Source: Microtetraspora sp. NBRC 13810 (GTDB lineage Bacteria; Actinomycetota; Actinomycetes; Streptosporangiales; Streptosporangiaceae). From it: 64,000 nt of DNA. Both the position numbers and the translations under genes were made by a program. Shown here one piece after another: positions 32,683-40,987 of the stretch (its first letter is position 1; the number at the start of each line of letters is the position of its first letter). The stretch is taken from NCBI RefSeq assembly GCF_030268685.1, contig NZ_BSRQ01000028.1, positions 1 to 64,000 on the forward strand, read 5' to 3'. The notes under the pieces were generated by a model. The model saw only the letters and a list, made by a program, of their open reading frames with translations, was not told the origin of the DNA and did no database searches.

Positions 32683-34209
32683 TCAGCCCAACCGCAACCA
32701 GGGGATGTTGGGGGACACCTCGGACTCCCAGTCGTCCGGCGAATGGGCGACGGAGAGAACCATGGCCGTGCCGTACATGAGCAGGCCGGTGACGATCATG
32801 AAGGAGATGGTCGGCCATTGGAGCGGCTCCGCAAGATGGAGGGCGAGGAACCAGCTCGGGTCGTCGGCGCCGACGAGCTTGAAGACCCCCGCCACGATGC
32901 CCTGCGGGAAGAGCGGCAGCCAGCCCACCGCGTGCCCGAGCACGATCAGGACCATTTTCCACACCGGCATCTTCGCCGGGACGTCGATGATGGAGCCGGC
33001 CAGGGCGTGCGGCAGGTCGATCGTCACCATAGTCGGCCCGACGTAGGGAGCGGAGACGGCGAGCACACCGTCGAAGGCGGCGATGCGGCGCTCGACGTCG
33101 CCGAGCCCGCTGTAGACGCCGAAGGCGCCGTTGCCGTCGTCGGTGAGCGTCACGCGCAACCGCGGACCGTGATGGCTGATGTCGATCATCACCGCCTCCG
33201 CGTCCTCCTCGCGGGCCGCGTCGGCGAGAAGCTCGCTGATCGCGAAGTAGGCGGCGGACTCGACCGGCGCGTCCGGCCGCACGGGGAGGTCGATGGCGAC
33301 CTGCACCTTGAGCGGGCTGTCCAGCGCGAGCGCGCGCACGGCGTCGCCGAGCCCGCGCTCGGCGAGCACCGGCGGATGGATGCCGCGCACCACCTGCCTG
33401 AGCTCGGCGAGGGCGGCGGACGACTGCTCGCGGGCGTGCGCGATCAACGCCTTGGCCGCGGGCGGGTCGGCCGGGACGAGCCCTTCGGCCGCGCTCAGCG
33501 TCATGCCCATCGCGACCAGCCGGGCCTGGGCGCCGTCGTGCAGGTCACGCTCGATCCTGCGCAGCTCGACGGCCTGGGAGTCGACCACTTCCGTCCGCGT
33601 CCTGGCCAGGTGGTGCATCTGGCCGGTGAGCGTGGCGCGGTCGCTCGGGGCCAGCAGCCACCTGCTCCACAATGCGTGGGCGCGGATCAGCCACGGGAGG
33701 GCGAGCACCCCCGCCGCCGCGACGGCCAGCCCGAGCGGCACGGCGAGCGGCGACCAGTGCATCGGCATGGTCAGCCCGTAGCCGATCGCCAGCAGCGGCA
33801 GCCCGGCGAGCACGACCGCGACGAACGGGTCGAGCAGCCGCCAGGTCACGTCGCGCCAGGTGGCCGGATCGCCGAACAGCCACTTCCAGCGCGCGTTGCG
33901 GGACACGACGCAGGGCGTCTCGTACAGGATGCGGCCGGAGCGGTAGAACCCGTCGGCCTGGGGCACGGGCGGCGGGGGCTCGGGCCGGTAAGGGGCCGGC
34001 ACCTCCACCCCCGACCACGCCCGTGCCCGCCCCCGTGCCCGGATCGCGCTCCGCCGTACAGGGAGGACCACTCGGGGAAGCAGGGAGAACGCCCCGAAGC
34101 AGAAGGTGGGGATCAGGAGGAGAAGGGTCGTGACGGCCTGTGCCGCGCCCGTGACGGCGTAGTAGAGCAGCGCGAACGCGCGGGCGAACGCGACCCGGTA
34201 ACGCCTCAT
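32683..34209 (-). CDS. Paralogous sensor histidine kinase with degenerate ATP site
   Basis: A 508-residue protein with the same layout as its downstream neighbour: TMs at about 12-45 and 128-175, H224 in RRIERDLHDGAQARL, and two C-terminal TMs. The N box reads SELLADAAREED, so the catalytic Asn found in the neighbour (SELMTNAARHG) is Asp here, and the following His is lost. DDGNGAF lacks the normal glycine run. ATP binding is probably weak or lost. It may work only as a partner that receives phosphate from, or senses for, the intact kinase. ATG at 34209 follows GGAGG. Confidence 0.85.
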   Translation of the reverse strand: MRRYRVAFARAFALLYYAVTGAAQAVTTLLLLIPTFCFGAFSLLPRVVLPVRRSAIRARGRARAWSGVEVPAPYRPEPPPPVPQADGFYRSGRILYETPCVVSRNARWKWLFGDPATWRDVTWRLLDPFVAVVLAGLPLLAIGYGLTMPMHWSPLAVPLGLAVAAAGVLALPWLIRAHALWSRWLLAPSDRATLTGQMHHLARTRTEVVDSQAVELRRIERDLHDGAQARLVAMGMTLSAAEGLVPADPPAAKALIAHAREQSSAALAELRQVVRGIHPPVLAERGLGDAVRALALDSPLKVQVAIDLPVRPDAPVESAAYFAISELLADAAREEDAEAVMIDISHHGPRLRVTLTDDGNGAFGVYSGLGDVERRIAAFDGVLAVSAPYVGPTMVTIDLPHALAGSIIDVPAKMPVWKMVLIVLGHAVGWLPLFPQGIVAGVFKLVGADDPSWFLALHLAEPLQWPTISFMIVTGLLMYGTAMVLSVAHSPDDWESEVSPNIPWLRLG

Positions 34210-34309
34210 GCGACCTCCTTCTGGCTCCGCCCGGCGCGACGTGAGGCGCCGGCGACGGCACCCCGCGGGCTCTTCAAGTCTGTGGCATGGGGGGTTCCGG
34301 GGGAATGTC

Positions 34310-34361
34310 CCTGGACACCGTTCGGGGGTGGAGTTAGGTACACCCCACCTCGGTGTCCAGG
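34310..34361. promoter_or_regulatory. 52-bp nested dyad between sensor operon and ABC exporter
   Basis: CCTGGACACCG (34310-34320) and CGGTGTCCAGG (34351-34361) are perfect inverted repeats. Inside them GGGGTG (34325-34330) and CACCCC (34341-34346) form a second perfect pair around gagttaggta. The gaps (ttcg/acct) are four bases on each side, so the whole element is symmetric. It lies 41 bp before the ABC ATPase start and 100 bp before the kinase start. It is a probable binding site for the response regulator dimer or tetramer. Confidence 0.65.
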
Positions 34362-34401
34362 CGGATTCTGCGCGGGCCGCCGTCTGTCTACCTTCGGGCA
34401 C

Positions 34402-35310
34402 ATGGATGTCATCGAGGTGAGCCATCTCCGCAAGCGTTACCGCGACAAGCTTGCCGTGGCCGACGTGTCGTTCACGGTCGGCGAGGGCGAGATCTTCGGC
34501 GTGCTCGGCCCCAACGGCGCGGGCAAGACGACCACGGTCGAGTGCGTCGCCGGCCTGCGCACCCCCGACGCCGGGACCGTCTCGGTCCTCGGCCTGGATC
34601 CCCGCCGCGACCGGCACGGGATCAAAGAGCACCTCGGCGTGCAGTTACAGAGCGCGGTGCTGCCCGAAAGGATCAGGGTGTGGGAGGCGCTCGACCTCTA
34701 CGCCTCCTTCTACGACAGACCGGCCGACTGGGAGGAGCTGCTCGAGCGCGTCGGCCTCGCGGACCGGCGGGACGCCGCCTTCGGCAAGCTCTCCGGCGGC
34801 CAGCGGCAGCGGCTCTCCATCGCGCTCGCCCTGGTGGGTAACCCGCGGGTGGCGATCCTCGACGAGCTCACCACCGGGCTCGACCCGCAGGCGCGCCGCG
34901 ACACGTGGGAGCTGATCGAGCAGATCAGGGCCGCCGGCGTGACGATCGTGCTGGTCACCCATTTCATGGAGGAGGCCGAGCGGCTCTGCGACCGGCTCGC
35001 GCTGATCGACGACGGTCGCGTGGTCGCCGTGGACAGCCCGGCCGGCCTGATCTCCCGGGTCGAGCACGAGCAGTCCGTCAGGTTCCGCCCCTCGGGCCCG
35101 CTGGACGACGTGGCGCTCGACGTGCTGCCCGAGGTCACCGGCGTGACCAGGGCGGGCGGCGACGTGCTGGTGACCGGGACGGGAAACCTGGTGCTCGCGA
35201 TCAGCCAGGCGCTCGCCGCGCACCAGGTGGTCCCGACCGGCATGCGCGTGGAGCGGGCCACGCTCGACGACGCCTTCCTCGCCCTCACCGGCAAGAAGAT
35301 CGAGATTTAG
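34402..35310 (+). CDS. ABC transporter ATP-binding protein (drug-export type)
   Basis: A 302-residue ATPase: Walker A GPNGAGKTTT, signature LSGGQRQR, Walker B VAILDELTTGLD (Glu followed by Leu rather than Pro) and the switch His in LVTHFMEEAE. The C-terminal 80 residues are the DrrA-type extension. With the permease 10 bp downstream it forms a two-component ABC exporter. It is divergent from the paired-kinase operon and close to the large dyad, so it is likely induced by that system, as in antibiotic-responsive export modules. Confidence 0.92.
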   Translation: MDVIEVSHLRKRYRDKLAVADVSFTVGEGEIFGVLGPNGAGKTTTVECVAGLRTPDAGTVSVLGLDPRRDRHGIKEHLGVQLQSAVLPERIRVWEALDLYASFYDRPADWEELLERVGLADRRDAAFGKLSGGQRQRLSIALALVGNPRVAILDELTTGLDPQARRDTWELIEQIRAAGVTIVLVTHFMEEAERLCDRLALIDDGRVVAVDSPAGLISRVEHEQSVRFRPSGPLDDVALDVLPEVTGVTRAGGDVLVTGTGNLVLAISQALAAHQVVPTGMRVERATLDDAFLALTGKKIEI

Positions 35311-35320
35311 GAGCCGTGTG

Positions 35321-36040
35321 ATGACCAAGATTCTCGCCATGGAGACCAAGCTCTACCTGCGGGAGCCGGCCGGGCTCCTCATCTCGCTGCTGCTGCCGCT
35401 CGGCCTGTTACTCGGCATCGGCGGCATCAGCGCACCCGACCCGGGCGATCAGCAGACGCTTGAGACCCATCTGCCCGGCATGATGACGACCCTCGCCGTG
35501 ATGACGCTGGGCTTCACCATCCTGCCCGGCACCCTCGCGGCCTACCGGGAGAGCGGTGTGCTGCGGCGGATGTCCACCACGCCGGTCTCCCCCGGCAAGG
35601 TGCTCGTGGTGCAGCTTCTGATCAACCTGGTCGTCGCCGTCCTGGCCGGCGTCGTGCTGATCGTCGCCGGCAACCTGGTGCACGGCATCGCCGTCCCCCG
35701 GCAGCCGGGCTGGTTCGTGCTCGCCTTCGTGCTCGGCAGCGCCTCCCTGTTCGCGATCGGCCTGCTGCTCGCCGCCCTCGTGCCGAACGCGAAGCTGGCC
35801 AGCGGGATCGGCTCGGTGCTGATGTTCCCGCTGATGTTCGTCAGCGGAATGTGGATGGCCAGGGAGACCATGCCCGAGTTCCTGCGGCGGATCGGCGACT
35901 TCCTGCCGGTGGCGCCGTTCGGCCAGGCGCTGAGAGACACCTGGTGGGGCGCCGCGCCCAACCCGCGCGACCTGATCGTCATCACGCTCACCCTGGTGGT
36001 GGCCGGTGCGGTCGCCGTCCGGTTCTTCCGTTGGGAGTGA
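35321..36040 (+). CDS. ABC-2 type permease
   Basis: A 239-residue, six-TM permease starting MTKILAMETKLYLREPAGLL, with YRESGVLRRMSTTPVSPGKV between TM2 and TM3, the typical ABC-2/DrrB coupling region. AGGAG at 35309-35313 overlaps the ATPase stop; the ATG at 35321 is better placed than the GTG just before it. It forms the membrane part of the exporter with the preceding ATPase. Confidence 0.9.
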   Translation: MTKILAMETKLYLREPAGLLISLLLPLGLLLGIGGISAPDPGDQQTLETHLPGMMTTLAVMTLGFTILPGTLAAYRESGVLRRMSTTPVSPGKVLVVQLLINLVVAVLAGVVLIVAGNLVHGIAVPRQPGWFVLAFVLGSASLFAIGLLLAALVPNAKLASGIGSVLMFPLMFVSGMWMARETMPEFLRRIGDFLPVAPFGQALRDTWWGAAPNPRDLIVITLTLVVAGAVAVRFFRWE

Positions 36041-36044
36041 ATAA

Positions 36045-36074
36045 TTGACCATACGTTCTGGAATGCCTTAGCTT
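36045..36074 (+). promoter_or_regulatory. TetR gene promoter with overlapping TTC-N2-GAA operator
   Basis: TTGACC (36045-36050) and TAGCTT (36069-36074) are 18 bp apart and place the transcription start at about the ATG (36082), giving a leaderless message. TTCTGGAA (36056-36063) sits in the spacer and matches the two sites at 36677 and 36691. Repressor binding here would block the polymerase. Confidence 0.6.
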
Positions 36075-36081
36075 GGTAGCC

Positions 36082-36657
36082 ATGGCGAGAACCAAGGAGT
36101 TCGATCCCGATGTCGCGCTCGGCGCCGCCTTGGAGCTGTTCTGGAAGCAGGGGTACGAAGGCACGTCGATGGCCGATCTTGTGGAGCACCTGGGGGTGGG
36201 GCGGGCCAGCCTGTATGCCACCTTCGGTAACAAACAGGAGCTCTACCTGCGCGCACTGCGGCTCTACTTCGACTCCAGCGATCCGAATCCGGTCGAGGTG
36301 CTGTCGCAGCCCGGCCCGGCGCTGCCCGCCGTCCGAGCCCTGATCTCCATGTACGCCGAGAGCGCGGTGACCGACCCGCGAGGTTGCATGGTCGTCAACG
36401 CGGCCGGCGAGCTTCTGCCCGGCAACGCCGAGGTGACGAGGTTCGTCGAGACCAACTGGGCCACCTTGGAAGGCGCGCTGACCTCGGCGTTCATGCGCGC
36501 TCGCGCCCAGGGCGAGCTGGCTCCGGGCAAGGACCCCCAGGCGCTGGCCCGCTTCGCGCTGGTTTTCCTGCAGGGTCTCCGCCTCGTGGGCAAGGGCTCA
36601 CCCGATCCCGCGCGCGTCCGTGACGCCGCCGCCCAGGCGCTCACACTGCTGACCTGA
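36082..36657 (+). CDS. TetR/AcrR-family regulator
   Basis: A 191-residue repressor: HTH at about 1-50 (TSMADLVEHLGVGRASLYAT) and a helical ligand domain with RGCMVVNAAGEL, the pattern seen in the AcrR/TetR_C_16-like subgroup that controls oxidoreductases. There is no ribosome site; a -10 element lies eight bases upstream, so it is probably leaderless. A palindromic TTC-N2-GAA in its own promoter and two copies before the SDR gene suggest that it represses both. Confidence 0.9.
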   Translation: MARTKEFDPDVALGAALELFWKQGYEGTSMADLVEHLGVGRASLYATFGNKQELYLRALRLYFDSSDPNPVEVLSQPGPALPAVRALISMYAESAVTDPRGCMVVNAAGELLPGNAEVTRFVETNWATLEGALTSAFMRARAQGELAPGKDPQALARFALVFLQGLRLVGKGSPDPARVRDAAAQALTLLT

Positions 36658-36676
36658 CAGCCGGGCGCCGACACAG

Positions 36677-36698
36677 TTCCAGAATGAGCGTTCCTGAA
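36677..36698 (+). promoter_or_regulatory. Paired TTC-N2-GAA operators before SDR gene
   Basis: TTCCAGAA (36677-36684) and TTCCTGAA (36691-36698), six bases apart, each match the palindrome TTC-N2-GAA found in the TetR promoter. They lie 16 bp before the SDR start. Confidence 0.55.
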
Positions 36699-36713
36699 TA
36701 AGGGGGATGAAAA

Positions 36714-37466
36714 GTGAGATTTCGCGGGAAGGTCGTTCTCGTCACCGGCGGCGGCTCCGGCATCGGGCAGGCCATCGCCCGGGGTTTCGCCCGTGAGGGC
36801 GCCGGCGTCGTCGTGGCGGGGCGCAGCCGCGAGCCGCTGGAGCAGACCGTCAAGCTGATCTCCGAGGAGGGCGGTCAGGCCGCGGCGATCACCGTCGACG
36901 TCACCGACTCCTCGGACGTGGCGTCCCTGGTCCACGGGATCATCGAGCGCTACTGCCGGCTGGACATCGCCGTCAACTGCGCGGGCACGTTCGCCGTGGG
37001 CTCGGTCGTCGAGATGCCCGAGGAGGAGTGGACCCGCGTCATCGAGACCAACACGACGGGCGTCTTCTACGCCATGAAGCACGAGATCGCCGCCATGCGC
37101 GGGGCCGGCCAGGGTGTCATCGTCAACGTCAGCTCGCAGGTGGGCCTGCACCGCCGGTTCCCCGGCCTGAGCGCGTACGGCGCCTCCAAGGCCGCCGTCA
37201 TCGCGCTGACCAGGACGGCGGCGTTGGAGTACATCCGCGAGGGCATCCGGATCAACGCGGTGAGCCCCGGGCCGCACGACACTGCGATGTCGATGCGACC
37301 GGGCGAGACCGAGGCCGACCGCGCCGCCAGGCTCAAGCAGCAACTCCCCATCGGCCGGGTCGGCAGCCTCGACGAGATCACCGGCACCGTCCTGTGGCTC
37401 GCCTCCGACGACGCCGGTTTCGCCGTGGGTCACGATCTCGTGGTCGACGGAGGCAGTTCCATCTGA
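36714..37466 (+). CDS. Short-chain dehydrogenase/reductase
   Basis: A 250-residue classical SDR: cofactor loop TGGGSGIGQ, NCAG, catalytic Ser in VNVSSQ, and YGASK. Acidic residues replacing NADPH-selective Arg are not evident (AGRSRE suggests NADPH use). It begins at GTG after GGGGGA. The TetR gene 56 bp upstream and shared operators point to a ligand-inducible pair acting on a small carbonyl or alcohol. The specific substrate is unknown. Confidence 0.9.
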   Translation: MRFRGKVVLVTGGGSGIGQAIARGFAREGAGVVVAGRSREPLEQTVKLISEEGGQAAAITVDVTDSSDVASLVHGIIERYCRLDIAVNCAGTFAVGSVVEMPEEEWTRVIETNTTGVFYAMKHEIAAMRGAGQGVIVNVSSQVGLHRRFPGLSAYGASKAAVIALTRTAALEYIREGIRINAVSPGPHDTAMSMRPGETEADRAARLKQQLPIGRVGSLDEITGTVLWLASDDAGFAVGHDLVVDGGSSI

Positions 37467-37493
37467 CTTCTGCGCGGTGGCCCCAGTGGTTGC

Positions 37494-37735
37494 GGCACCG
37501 GACCCAGGGAAGCGGCACCAGGCCCAGAGCGGCACCACGCCCAGTACCCGGCACCAGGCCCAGAGCGGCACCACGCCCAGTACCCGGCACCAGGCCCGGA
37601 ACGCGGCATCAGGCCCAGAGCGTGGCATCACGCCAGTGCGCAGCATCAGGCCCAGAGCGTGGCATCAGGCTCAGTACGCGGCACCACGCCCAGTACGCGG
37701 CATCAGGCCCAGCGCGCGGCATCAGGCCCGGGGGC
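37494..37735. repeat. Degenerate 17-19 bp tandem repeats in a convergent gap
   Basis: About 12-13 units of GGCAcCAGGCCCAGagc type follow each other, alternating between 17 and 19 bp (for example GGCACCAGGCCCAGAGC and GGCACCACGCCCAGTACCC). They fill almost all of the 287-bp gap between the convergent SDR and SMP-30 genes. No gene is visible here. Variation rises toward the right end. Confidence 0.9.
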
Positions 37736-37753
37736 GCGGGGGATGTGTGACGT

Positions 37754-38698
37754 TCAGGTGGTCGTCGGGCCTTGGCCCCGGTCGAGGCTGCGGTCTAGGC
37801 CATGGGCGAAGCCTCGGTCGAAGTGTGGTGGGGCGCCGTTGACGGTGAGCAGGACCGAGTAGACCGACGTGGTGGCGGTGACGAAGAGGCGGTTGCGTTT
37901 GGGGCCGCCGAAGACGAGGTTGGACACCGTCTCCGGGAAGAGGATCTTACCGATCAGTGTGCCGTCCGGGTCGTGACAGTGCACCCCGTCCTCCGCCGCC
38001 GCCCAGACCCGCCCCTCGGCGTCAAGCCGGATGCCGTCGAAGACGCCCTTAGTACATCGGGCGAACACGTCGCCCGCCGACAGGGTGCCGTCGTCTCCGA
38101 CCCGGAAGCGGCGGATGTGGCCTCTCTCGCTGTCCGCGATGTAGATGAACCGCTCGTCGAGGGAGAAGGCGAGGCCGTTCGGCTGCTCGAAGTCGCCGGC
38201 CACGAGGTCCACCCGGCCGCTCACCGGGTCCACCCGATAGACATGGCAGCCGCCGATCTCGCTCTCCGCCCGGTGCCCCTCGTAGTCGCTGTCGATGCCG
38301 TACGACGGGTCGGTGAACCAGATGGAGCCGTCCGACCTGACCACCACGTCGTTGGGGCTGTTCAGCCGCCTGCCCTGATGGCGATCGGCGATGACGGTGA
38401 TCGAGCCGTCGTGCTCGGTGCGGGTGACCCGGCGTCCCCCGTGTTCACAGGTCACCAGGCGGCCCTGGCCGTCGAGCGTGTTGCCGTTGGTGTATCCGGC
38501 GGGGCGGCGGAACGGGGCCACGGTCCCGGTCTCCTCGTCCCAGCGCAGCATGCGGTCGTTGGGGATGTCGCTCCACACCAGGCTCCGGTGCGCCGGGAAG
38601 TACACCGGCCCCTCAGCCCACCGGCACCCGTCGAAGAGCCGCTCGGGCCGCCGGTCGCCACGACACTTCGCGAACCTGTCGTCCAGCGTCTCGAACAT
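37754..38698 (-). CDS. SMP-30/gluconolactonase-family protein
   Basis: A 314-residue six-bladed beta-propeller hydrolase. Metal ligands are visible: E in WAEGPVYF, N in NSPNDVV, N in EQPNGLAFS and D in IRLDAEG. These hydrolyse sugar lactones or related esters. The ATG at 38698 has GGAGGAGG upstream; a longer frame to 38776 reads into the tandem repeats. There is no signal peptide, so it is cytosolic. It stands alone between two repeat arrays. Confidence 0.88.
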   Translation of the reverse strand: MFETLDDRFAKCRGDRRPERLFDGCRWAEGPVYFPAHRSLVWSDIPNDRMLRWDEETGTVAPFRRPAGYTNGNTLDGQGRLVTCEHGGRRVTRTEHDGSITVIADRHQGRRLNSPNDVVVRSDGSIWFTDPSYGIDSDYEGHRAESEIGGCHVYRVDPVSGRVDLVAGDFEQPNGLAFSLDERFIYIADSERGHIRRFRVGDDGTLSAGDVFARCTKGVFDGIRLDAEGRVWAAAEDGVHCHDPDGTLIGKILFPETVSNLVFGGPKRNRLFVTATTSVYSVLLTVNGAPPHFDRGFAHGLDRSLDRGQGPTTT

Positions 38699-39089
38699 GC
38701 GCCCTCCTCCGGGGCCGCCGTCGCCCCTCACAGAGATCTTCCTCGCCCGGCGCGTCCAGCGCGAGTACGCATACAAGGTTCAGGGCGAGTACGCGTCCAA
38801 AGTTCAGGGCGAGCGCGCATACAAGCTTCAGCGCGAGCGCGCATCCAAAGTCCAACGGGAGTGCGCATACAAGGTTCAGGGCGAGCGCGCATCCAAGGTT
38901 CAGCGCGAGTGCAAGTGCACGTCCAGTGTCCAGCGCGAGCGCGAGCCCAAGTACGCGTCCAGCACGAGTGCGAAAACAGCACCGCCGACCCCGAAAGGAC
39001 GCCACCGGACCCCGAGAAGCCACCGGACCCCGGAAAAGACACCCCGGACCCCGAAAGGGCGCTGCCGGGCCCGGGAGTAGCCTGGCCGG
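38699..39089. repeat. Gene-free gap with two tandem-repeat arrays
   Basis: The first array, from 38761, has six 24-bp units (to 38904) starting GCGAG and ending GGTTCAG, then two degenerate units of 30 and 29 bp to 38963. Odd units carry CATACAAG and even units C(A/G)TCCAA, so a 48-bp dimer is the true repeat. The second array (38984-39060) has four copies of CCGGACCCCGAAAGG of about 18-21 bp. Both lie between the divergent SMP-30 and phosphoesterase genes, whose promoters must be inside or beside them. Confidence 0.9.
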
Positions 39090-39824
39090 ATGCTGACTCT
39101 GGCGCATGTGAGCGACATCCACATCGGCGGTTCCGATCAGAGCGTCGAGCGGGCGGCGCGTGTCATGCGCTACCTGGAGACCCTGCCCGGCCCCGTTGAC
39201 GCGCTCATCGTCACCGGGGACATAGCCGACCACGGAGAGGCCGGGGAGTACGAGATCGCCCGTGATCTGCTGCGGTCGCGTCTGCCCACCGTCATCTGCC
39301 CGGGCAACCACGACGTCCGGGCGACCTTCCGCAAGGTGCTGCTCGGCGAGGACGGCGACGGTCCGGTGAACCAGGCGCTGCACCTGGACGGTGTCACGAT
39401 CGCGTTGTGCGACTCCAGCGTCCCCGGCCGGCCGGAGGGATTCCTCGAAGACGAGACGCTGGCGTGGCTGGAGGACGTGCTGGCCGGCGGGGACACTCCG
39501 GCGTTCGTCGGCTTCCATCACCCGCCGGTGCCGCTCGGTGTCCCCTACGTCGACGAGATCCGGCTGCGCGAGCCGTACCGGCTGGAAGAGGTGTTGGCGC
39601 GGCACCCGCGGGTGGCGGGGTTGCTGGTGGGGCACGCGCACACGGCGGCGAGCGCGACCTTCGCGGGGCTGCCGGTGCGGGTCGCGCCCGGGGTGATCTC
39701 GACCTTGCTGCTGCCGCCGGAGACATCCGCCGAGCGGCCGGTGGACTACGACCAGCCGCCGGCGTTCTCCCTGCACGTCTTCGACGGCGAGCAGTTCGTC
39801 ACGCACGCCCGCGTCTGCGCCTGA
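39090..39824 (+). CDS. Metallophosphoesterase, CpdA-like
   Basis: A 244-residue calcineurin-like phosphoesterase with every motif in order: D9-x-H11 (SDIH), GD in TGDIAD, GNHD, the HH in GFHHPP and GHAHT near the C-terminus. The group includes 3',5'-cyclic AMP phosphodiesterases. The message looks leaderless: TAGCCT at 39078-39083 lies six bases before the ATG. Substrate is likely a cyclic nucleotide, but other phosphodiesters are possible. Confidence 0.9.
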   Translation: MLTLAHVSDIHIGGSDQSVERAARVMRYLETLPGPVDALIVTGDIADHGEAGEYEIARDLLRSRLPTVICPGNHDVRATFRKVLLGEDGDGPVNQALHLDGVTIALCDSSVPGRPEGFLEDETLAWLEDVLAGGDTPAFVGFHHPPVPLGVPYVDEIRLREPYRLEEVLARHPRVAGLLVGHAHTAASATFAGLPVRVAPGVISTLLLPPETSAERPVDYDQPPAFSLHVFDGEQFVTHARVCA

Positions 39825-39834
39825 GCCGCGGGGG

Positions 39835-39856
39835 CCGTCCCTTCATGCGGGGACGG
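39835..39856. terminator. Hairpin shared by the convergent phosphoesterase and trpS genes
   Basis: CCGTCCC (39835-39841) pairs with GGGACGG (39850-39856); the trpS stop codon lies in the loop. It is placed 10 bp after the phosphoesterase stop. Confidence 0.45.
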
Positions 39857-40880
39857 GCGCGTCTCCGCGGTAGCCGGGATAGATGCCGTTGAGCCCCATG
39901 GCCGCGCGCATCTCGTGCACGGTCTGCCGGACGATCGCGCGGGTGCGCTCGGTGCCCTGCACGATCAGCCGTTCCACCAGGCCGTCCTCGGCCTCGAAAC
40001 GCGCCCGGCGCTCGCGCATCGGGTCGAGGAAGGCGTTGATCGCGACGGCGAGCCTGTTCTTGACCTCCACGTCGCCGACCCGGCCCGCGCGGTAGCGCGC
40101 CTTGAGCTCCTCGACCTCGCCGCGGTCGGCGTTGAACAGGTCGTGGTACTGGAACACCGGATTGCCCTCGACCCGGCCCGGCACGTCGGCCCTGATCCGG
40201 TTCGGGTCGGTGTACATCCCGGCGACCTTGCGGCGCACCTGATCCGGTGTGTCGGAGAGGTAGATCGCGTTGCCGAGGCTCTTGCTCATCTTCGCCTGGC
40301 CGTCGGTGCCGATCAGCGTGGGCACGTCCGCGGAGACCAGCCGCGGCACAGGGAACGTGTCGCCATAAAGGTGGTTGAACCGCCGGGCGACCTCCCTGGC
40401 CACCTCGACGTGCGGAGCGTTGTCCTTGCCCACCGGTACGGCATCCGCCTTGAGGGACAGGATGTCGGCCGCCTGGAGCACCGGATAGCCGAGCAGGCCG
40501 AGCGGCATCTCCTCCTTGCCCGACGCCCGCGCCATGTCGCGCAGGCTCGGGATGCGCTGCAATCGCGGCACGGTGACCAGGCTCTGCAACAGGAGGGCGG
40601 CCTCGGCCACCTCGGGCACCGCCGACTGCAGGTAGAAGACCGAGAGGGCGGGCTCGATCCCGGTGGACAGGGCGTCCAGTACGAGATGCCGGGCGTTGAC
40701 GCCGGCCGCCTCGATATCCGCCCGGGAGTTCCGGGTGGTCAGCATGTGCAGGTCGGCGAGGATGAAGAAGCTCTCGTAGCTGCGCTGGAGGGCGCGCCGG
40801 TTGGCGAGGCTGCCGACGTAGTGGCCCAGGTGCAGCCGGCCGGTCGGCCGGTCGCCGCTGAGCATGCGCGGGTTGGTCAT
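39843..40880 (-). CDS. trpS: Tryptophanyl-tRNA synthetase, attenuator-controlled and possibly auxiliary
   Basis: A 345-residue class I synthetase that charges tRNA-Trp. The HIGH motif is HLGH at 17-20 ([11 protein letters not shown]), KMSKS is complete at 197-201, and GTDGQAKM precedes it. Its length is slightly above that of the short bacterial type. Upstream on the same strand are a 13-residue leader with three consecutive Trp codons and a terminator hairpin, so expression should rise when charged tRNA-Trp is scarce. In Streptomyces coelicolor an auxiliary, indolmycin-resistant TrpRS is known to be controlled by ribosome-mediated attenuation. This gene may be the equivalent, but whether a second trpS exists elsewhere is not visible. 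Confidence 0.92.
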   Translation of the reverse strand: MTNPRMLSGDRPTGRLHLGHYVGSLANRRALQRSYESFFILADLHMLTTRNSRADIEAAGVNARHLVLDALSTGIEPALSVFYLQSAVPEVAEAALLLQSLVTVPRLQRIPSLRDMARASGKEEMPLGLLGYPVLQAADILSLKADAVPVGKDNAPHVEVAREVARRFNHLYGDTFPVPRLVSADVPTLIGTDGQAKMSKSLGNAIYLSDTPDQVRRKVAGMYTDPNRIRADVPGRVEGNPVFQYHDLFNADRGEVEELKARYRAGRVGDVEVKNRLAVAINAFLDPMRERRARFEAEDGLVERLIVQGTERTRAIVRQTVHEMRAAMGLNGIYPGYRGDAPVPA

Positions 40881-40936
40881 GGGTGTTCCTCACATTTCGG
40901 TCATGAGACCGCCTTCAAGGAGACCCGGACGTCGAA

Positions 40937-40959
40937 CGGGCCGCCCGAAGGACGGCCCG
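40937..40959 (-). terminator. Attenuator hairpin before trpS
   Basis: CGGGCCG and CGGCCCG form a perfect 7-bp stem, extended by CC/GG inside, between the Trp-rich leader peptide and trpS. It lies 28 bases after the leader stop on the transcript. A TT follows the stem. Alternative pairing could not be folded by eye. Confidence 0.65.
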
Positions 40960-40987
40960 GATATGCACGCGTATCTCGGTGACCGCC

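Noticed and set aside
27874-39060. CRISPR arrays
   Set aside because: The three arrays are head-to-tail repeats without unique spacers, and no cas genes are present.
38391-39080. Open frame through the 24-bp repeats giving an eight-residue Lys/Arg/Gln repeat protein
   Set aside because: It runs antisense into the SMP-30 gene, has no ribosome site, and its openness follows from the repeat period being a multiple of three.
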